Assembly: GCA_025769875.1 (NCBI GenBank)
Contig: JAGFNK010000795.1
Coordinates: 1-21,585 of the forward strand
Origin: Russula earlei
Lineage: Eukaryota; Basidiomycota; Agaricomycetes; Russulales; Russulaceae
Direction of reading: 5' to 3'
Length of the DNA stretch: 21,585 bases
The position numbers were made by a program, and so were the translations under genes. The notes under the pieces were generated by a model. That model saw only the letters and a program-made list of their open reading frames with translations, ran no database searches and was not told the DNA's origin. Position 1 is the stretch's first letter. Each line of letters opens with the position of its first letter. Positions 19,783 through 21,585 of this stretch are shown in pieces.

Positions 19783-20458
19783 CAGTAGATTAATACTTCC
19801 TCAACTCGGGAGGTGAGAAACGAGAACTAGGATGATTAGAGGGTGGGATATAAAAGAAAATAGAAAGGGTCGATGCAAGTGCGGACGTGAGAAAGTGCTG
19901 GAACAGGGCAGAGTGAGTCGCCAGGATTGGGACGTGTGGCAAGAAGAACCGAAGTGGTTTATGGCAGCCACACACGAGGACTCAGTCAAAGCAAGGCGTG
20001 GAAACCGATCTAAGTTGATGGGCAACAGATTGAGCCACGTTCAGTTGGGTGGGGGCAACCGATACGGCAGGGGCATGATTCAGGCATGTGTTCGCGCGCC
20101 GAGTCCAGGCGGTTTCAATGCAATCGGACCTGAAGAGGGGGTTACGGCAAGCAAACACGCCACGAGGGTACTCTTCCCAGAGAAACCGTAGACAGAGACT
20201 GCCAGCAGGACGGGAAGCAGAGATGGTCAAGCAGGGAACGTTCCTTGGCAAAGCTTGGCAGGGGAAAGTGGCACGGACGAGTCCGGCCCGGGAAACGGAG
20301 AAGTGCAATCAATTCAATTCATCACATTACGCTAACGGGTAGTAACTAAGTGCTTGTGGTATGTAGTGAAAGAAGAACGAGACGACCAGGTGTACAATAG
20401 GGGAATCGTTGGTCAGATAAAGCAATTGATATATAACTAAATTTACGTGGGCCTTTCA
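19783..20458. other. Intergenic stretch between two minus-strand genes
   Basis: 19800-19980 is C/T-rich on the minus strand, fitting a promoter or leader for the gene at 18604-19782. 20000-20340 holds overlapping open frames on both strands (19832-20191 +, 19982-20308 -) with no recognisable motif. I treat them as unproven. 20340-20458 is the probable 3' flank of the VTT-domain gene. Confidence 0.4.
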
Positions 20459-21585
20459 TCATTCAACCAAGGTGCGTGAACGATGCCGAAATCGAGTCGT
20501 GACCGTTGTAATAAATGTGAGAGCAACGTTTAAACAAGTAGGACATCCGGAGTCATGAGGGCGTTTGTCGCATTTGCATCTTCTCATCCAAAGATGCTTC
20601 CAACTCGTGCTCAGGATCATGGTCGTGTTCGTGACGGAGGATGGCAAGCGAACTTTTGAGCGCCACGCTGTGACCCACATCCAGAGCGAAACGCGCTCCT
20701 CGGTCAGTCCTTCAATACTGGCAGACGAGACTGCTGGCGACAACCAAGCTTTGAGATGATCGCGGGCGAGGATAGGGGCGAGAGACAAAGATGACAGAAA
20801 CACGAGTTTGATGATAATGGATGGTGAAGCGAGGATGGAGGAGATTGTTTGTGGGTATGGTGAAGGCGTAGATGCCAATGTTTGAAGTATGTCACCAATC
20901 TACGAAAATAAGACTGAGTCGATGGCTGTATTGGGGTCTGGTCGAGGGACTGCACCCACCTGACATGTCACCGCAGTCCATGGAATTGCACCTGAAAGTG
21001 CCAAGAACGCAATCCCATAAAGGGACGTCGAGGACGCCACATGCGATGTTGATACCTGACCAGGGTACGATACACAACTAGACGCAAAACCGTCAACCGT
21101 ACCCAGGCGGGAGACTTCGCCTTTGTACTGGCCCCAGAGTCGGCCTCAAAAATGCTGCGCGCTAAGGCCAATGGACGCGGGCAAAAGCGGGTGAAAAATG
21201 AGAGAAAGAGGAGCGGAGAGAAGTGTTGCTAGGATGGAGCCGACGGTGGTGAGCAAAGCGAGAAGCAGGGTTGCCAAAATGGGCGAGAATAAAGCGCCGG
21301 CAAGAACATTCTTTTTTTTTTTTTTTTTTCCGAGATGAGACATGAATATAAAATGTGGGAATGAAGTGACTTACCCAAAGAACGCTCCCTGGGACAGACC
21401 ACGCGTGCATCCAAATAGTTGTCGCGGAAATCACGCCGATCACATGGGCCAGCGCGCCAAACCCGCTTTGGGAATAGCCATGAAGCTCACGCCCGAGCTG
21501 CGCAATGTCTGCCAGGTTTTGGGGCCATGAAAACGAAAACGGAGAGTGCGGAAGGCGATCACAACTAGCGCTGTTGACACTGGGA
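20459..21585 (-). CDS. TVP38/TMEM64-like VTT-domain membrane protein, 3' part, with apparent frame jumps
   Basis: Minus-strand exons: from beyond the window to 21375, 21310-20960, and 20899-20459. The introns are 21311-21374 (GTAAGT, with a long A tract before its AAG acceptor) and 20900-20959 (GTGGGT..TAG). Conserved-looking blocks in order are NLADIAQLGRELHGYSQSG, HAWSVPGSVLW, NVLAGALFSPILATLLLALL (membrane), SPAWVRLTVLRLV, IVPWSGINIACGVLDVPLWD, AIPWTAVTCQ, IGDILQTLAS and KLVFLSSLSLAPILARDHLK (membrane). They fit the SNARE-associated Golgi / DedA-like fold, whose members act in Golgi and ER membranes, some as lipid scramblases. Within the middle exon the blocks lie in three successive frames, with one extra base each near 21182, 21083 and 21004, so the frame returns to its start by the exon end. 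Another jump seems to occur upstream near 21530. This is either a decaying gene or sequence error. The C-terminal end is uncertain. Confidence 0.65.

Noticed and set aside
20459..20760. A frame shift in the VTT gene C-terminus giving a His/Glu-rich tail (HEHDHDPEHELEASLDEK)
   Set aside because: The frame in phase with the upstream exon (ERVSLWMWVTAW..) looks more like the family's tail, so the alternative frame was not adopted.

Overview
The window looks like nuclear DNA of a filamentous basidiomycete, probably a mushroom-forming one. Genes carry many 40-90 bp introns, coding islands are CpG-rich, and a repeat block contains relics of fungal transposons (a MULE family with SWIM finger, and a Plavaka-like transposase). 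The species cannot be told from the sequence.

Layout. (1) 1-2138: a gene island. The 3' part of a multi-exon coiled-coil gene on + faces a three-exon gene on - (1421-2001) recognised as a Tma17/Adc17-like proteasome assembly chaperone. (2) 2139-4956: MULE copy 1, CpG-rich but disabled by stops, a deletion and catalytic substitutions. (3) About 5300-15690: a 10 kb block almost without CpG, consistent with old cytosine methylation and deamination. It holds pyrimidine-rich non-coding DNA with an LTR-like stretch, MULE copy 2 (7241-9953), a mosaic of LTR copies (9954-11533), and the C-terminal part of a Plavaka-like transposase (11539-14592). That transposase relic is interrupted by a 341-bp insert, a 962-bp solo LTR with 5-bp target duplication and a 293-bp tRNA-bearing insert with 7-bp target duplication. 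Taking out the last two restores the reading frame exactly. (4) 15827-18311 (-): a complete ten-exon gene for a 608-residue EF-hand mitochondrial carrier (Sal1/SCaMC type, Ca2+-regulated adenine nucleotide/phosphate exchange). (5) 18604-19782 (-): exons of an unrecognised Ser/Pro-rich protein. (6) 20459-21585 (-): the 3' part of a TVP38/TMEM64 (VTT-domain) membrane protein, with apparent +1 frame jumps.

The host genes are unrelated housekeeping functions (proteasome assembly, mitochondrial transport, Golgi/ER membrane) and do not form a pathway. I found no CRISPR, biosynthetic cluster or new defence system. The most unusual items are the nested insertion record with frame-exact target duplications, the abrupt CpG boundary separating two copies of one transposon, two GC-AG introns and a 23-nt microexon in the carrier gene, and the repeated +1 jumps in the VTT gene.
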